Assembly: GCF_001557215.1 (NCBI RefSeq)
Contig: NZ_LSJM01000002.1
Coordinates: 1 to 13,813, forward strand
Source: Sphingomonas sp. CCH9-E2
Lineage (GTDB): Bacteria; Pseudomonadota; Alphaproteobacteria; Sphingomonadales; Sphingomonadaceae
Direction of reading: 5' to 3'
DNA: 13,813 nt
The position numbers and the translations under genes are program-made. This document shows positions 13,649 through 13,813 of the stretch, in pieces. Within the stretch, counting starts at the first letter, position 1. Each line of letters opens with the position of its first letter. A model generated the notes under the pieces. That model worked only from the letters and a program-made list of their open reading frames with translations, made no database searches and was not told the origin of the DNA.

Positions 13649-13813
13649 CTAGTCTTTGATCAGCGTGACCTGCGCGACATGGATGCCCCCGCCGCGAAAC
13701 CCGCCTTCGCAATACATCAAGTAATAGCGCCACAGATCGATGAAGTGGGAATCAAATTCGGCGGGCATTCGCCCCTCTGCCGCCGCCGCGTCGAACGCCT
13801 CCCGCCACAGCTT
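13649..13813 (-). CDS. C-terminal end of a cyclopropane-fatty-acid-synthase-type methyltransferase (truncated by window edge)
   Basis: Only the last 54 or so codons are in the window; the gene enters from the right edge and stops at the TAG at 13651-13649. The visible end includes EFDSHFIDLWRYY, LMYCEGGFRGGG and IHVAQVTLIKD. This matches the C-terminal pattern of S-adenosylmethionine-dependent Cfa-family enzymes (an aromatic-rich helix, Y-x-x-Y-C-E-x-G-F, then a final V-x-Q-x-x-L-x-K strand), which add a methylene or methyl group to unsaturated phospholipid acyl chains at the inner membrane. The SAM-binding part is outside, so the exact subfamily (true Cfa or a related mycolic-acid-type methyltransferase) cannot be settled. 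It is followed after 8 bases by the HtrA-like gene, probably in the same operon, linking membrane-lipid modification with envelope protein quality control. Confidence 0.82.
   Translation of the reverse strand, partial: KLWREAFDAAAAEGRMPAEFDSHFIDLWRYYLMYCEGGFRGGGIHVAQVTLIKD

Noticed and set aside
12234..13652. A 472-codon plus-strand frame opposite the HtrA-like gene
   Set aside because: The opposite strand has an intact catalytic triad and two PDZ domains; the plus-strand product has no recognisable features.
1..13813. Signs of a mobile element such as terminal repeats, a transposase, an integrase or a tRNA attachment site
   Set aside because: None seen; gene order and composition look chromosomal, with only a mild composition change in the TPR gene.

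Overview
The window is GC-rich bacterial chromosome, dense with genes. Codon use, the near-absence of long AT stretches and the mix of families (an S46 dipeptidyl peptidase, an M19 dipeptidase, many small secreted Ala-rich proteins) suggest an alphaproteobacterium, most likely of the Sphingomonas group. That assignment is inference from style and gene content. There is no rRNA, tRNA, insertion sequence, phage gene or CRISPR array.

Left part (1-3288, plus strand): the 3' part of a membrane-dipeptidase (peptidase M19) gene, followed 77 bases later by a complete secreted S46 dipeptidyl peptidase. Together they look like a two-step peptide-scavenging pair: S46 removes dipeptides from the N-termini of oligopeptides and M19 splits dipeptides.

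Middle part (3325-11990, minus strand, convergent with S46): a run of seven genes, all with predicted N-terminal signal peptides. In transcription order they are small protein A (11990-11298); its close paralogue B (11209-10490); a CHAT-domain cysteine protease (10473-8698); a separate TPR protein (8696-7173); a third, divergent paralogue C (7022-6333); a metacaspase-type C14 caspase (6318-3904); and an unrecognised secreted protein (3846-3325). Most junctions are 1-57 bases, so this looks like one operon or two adjoining ones. A, B and C share an N-terminal helical region and a C-terminal beta-rich region with a conserved pair of cysteines. Two different caspase-fold proteases and a TPR partner, all apparently exported and interleaved with three copies of one small family, make up the notable system here.

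A strong intrinsic terminator lies between A and B, so A is probably made in excess of the rest. The 282 bases upstream of A hold several palindromes and are the probable control region. The 150-base gap between the TPR gene and C contains a weaker hairpin.

Right part (12273-13813, minus strand): a lipoprotein HtrA/DegP-type serine protease with two PDZ domains. It starts 8 bases after the end of a gene truncated by the window edge, whose C-terminus looks like a cyclopropane-fatty-acid-synthase-type methyltransferase. Both are read in the same direction as the caspase/CHAT run. Overall the window is dominated by envelope proteolysis: five clearly different peptidase families in under 14 kb.
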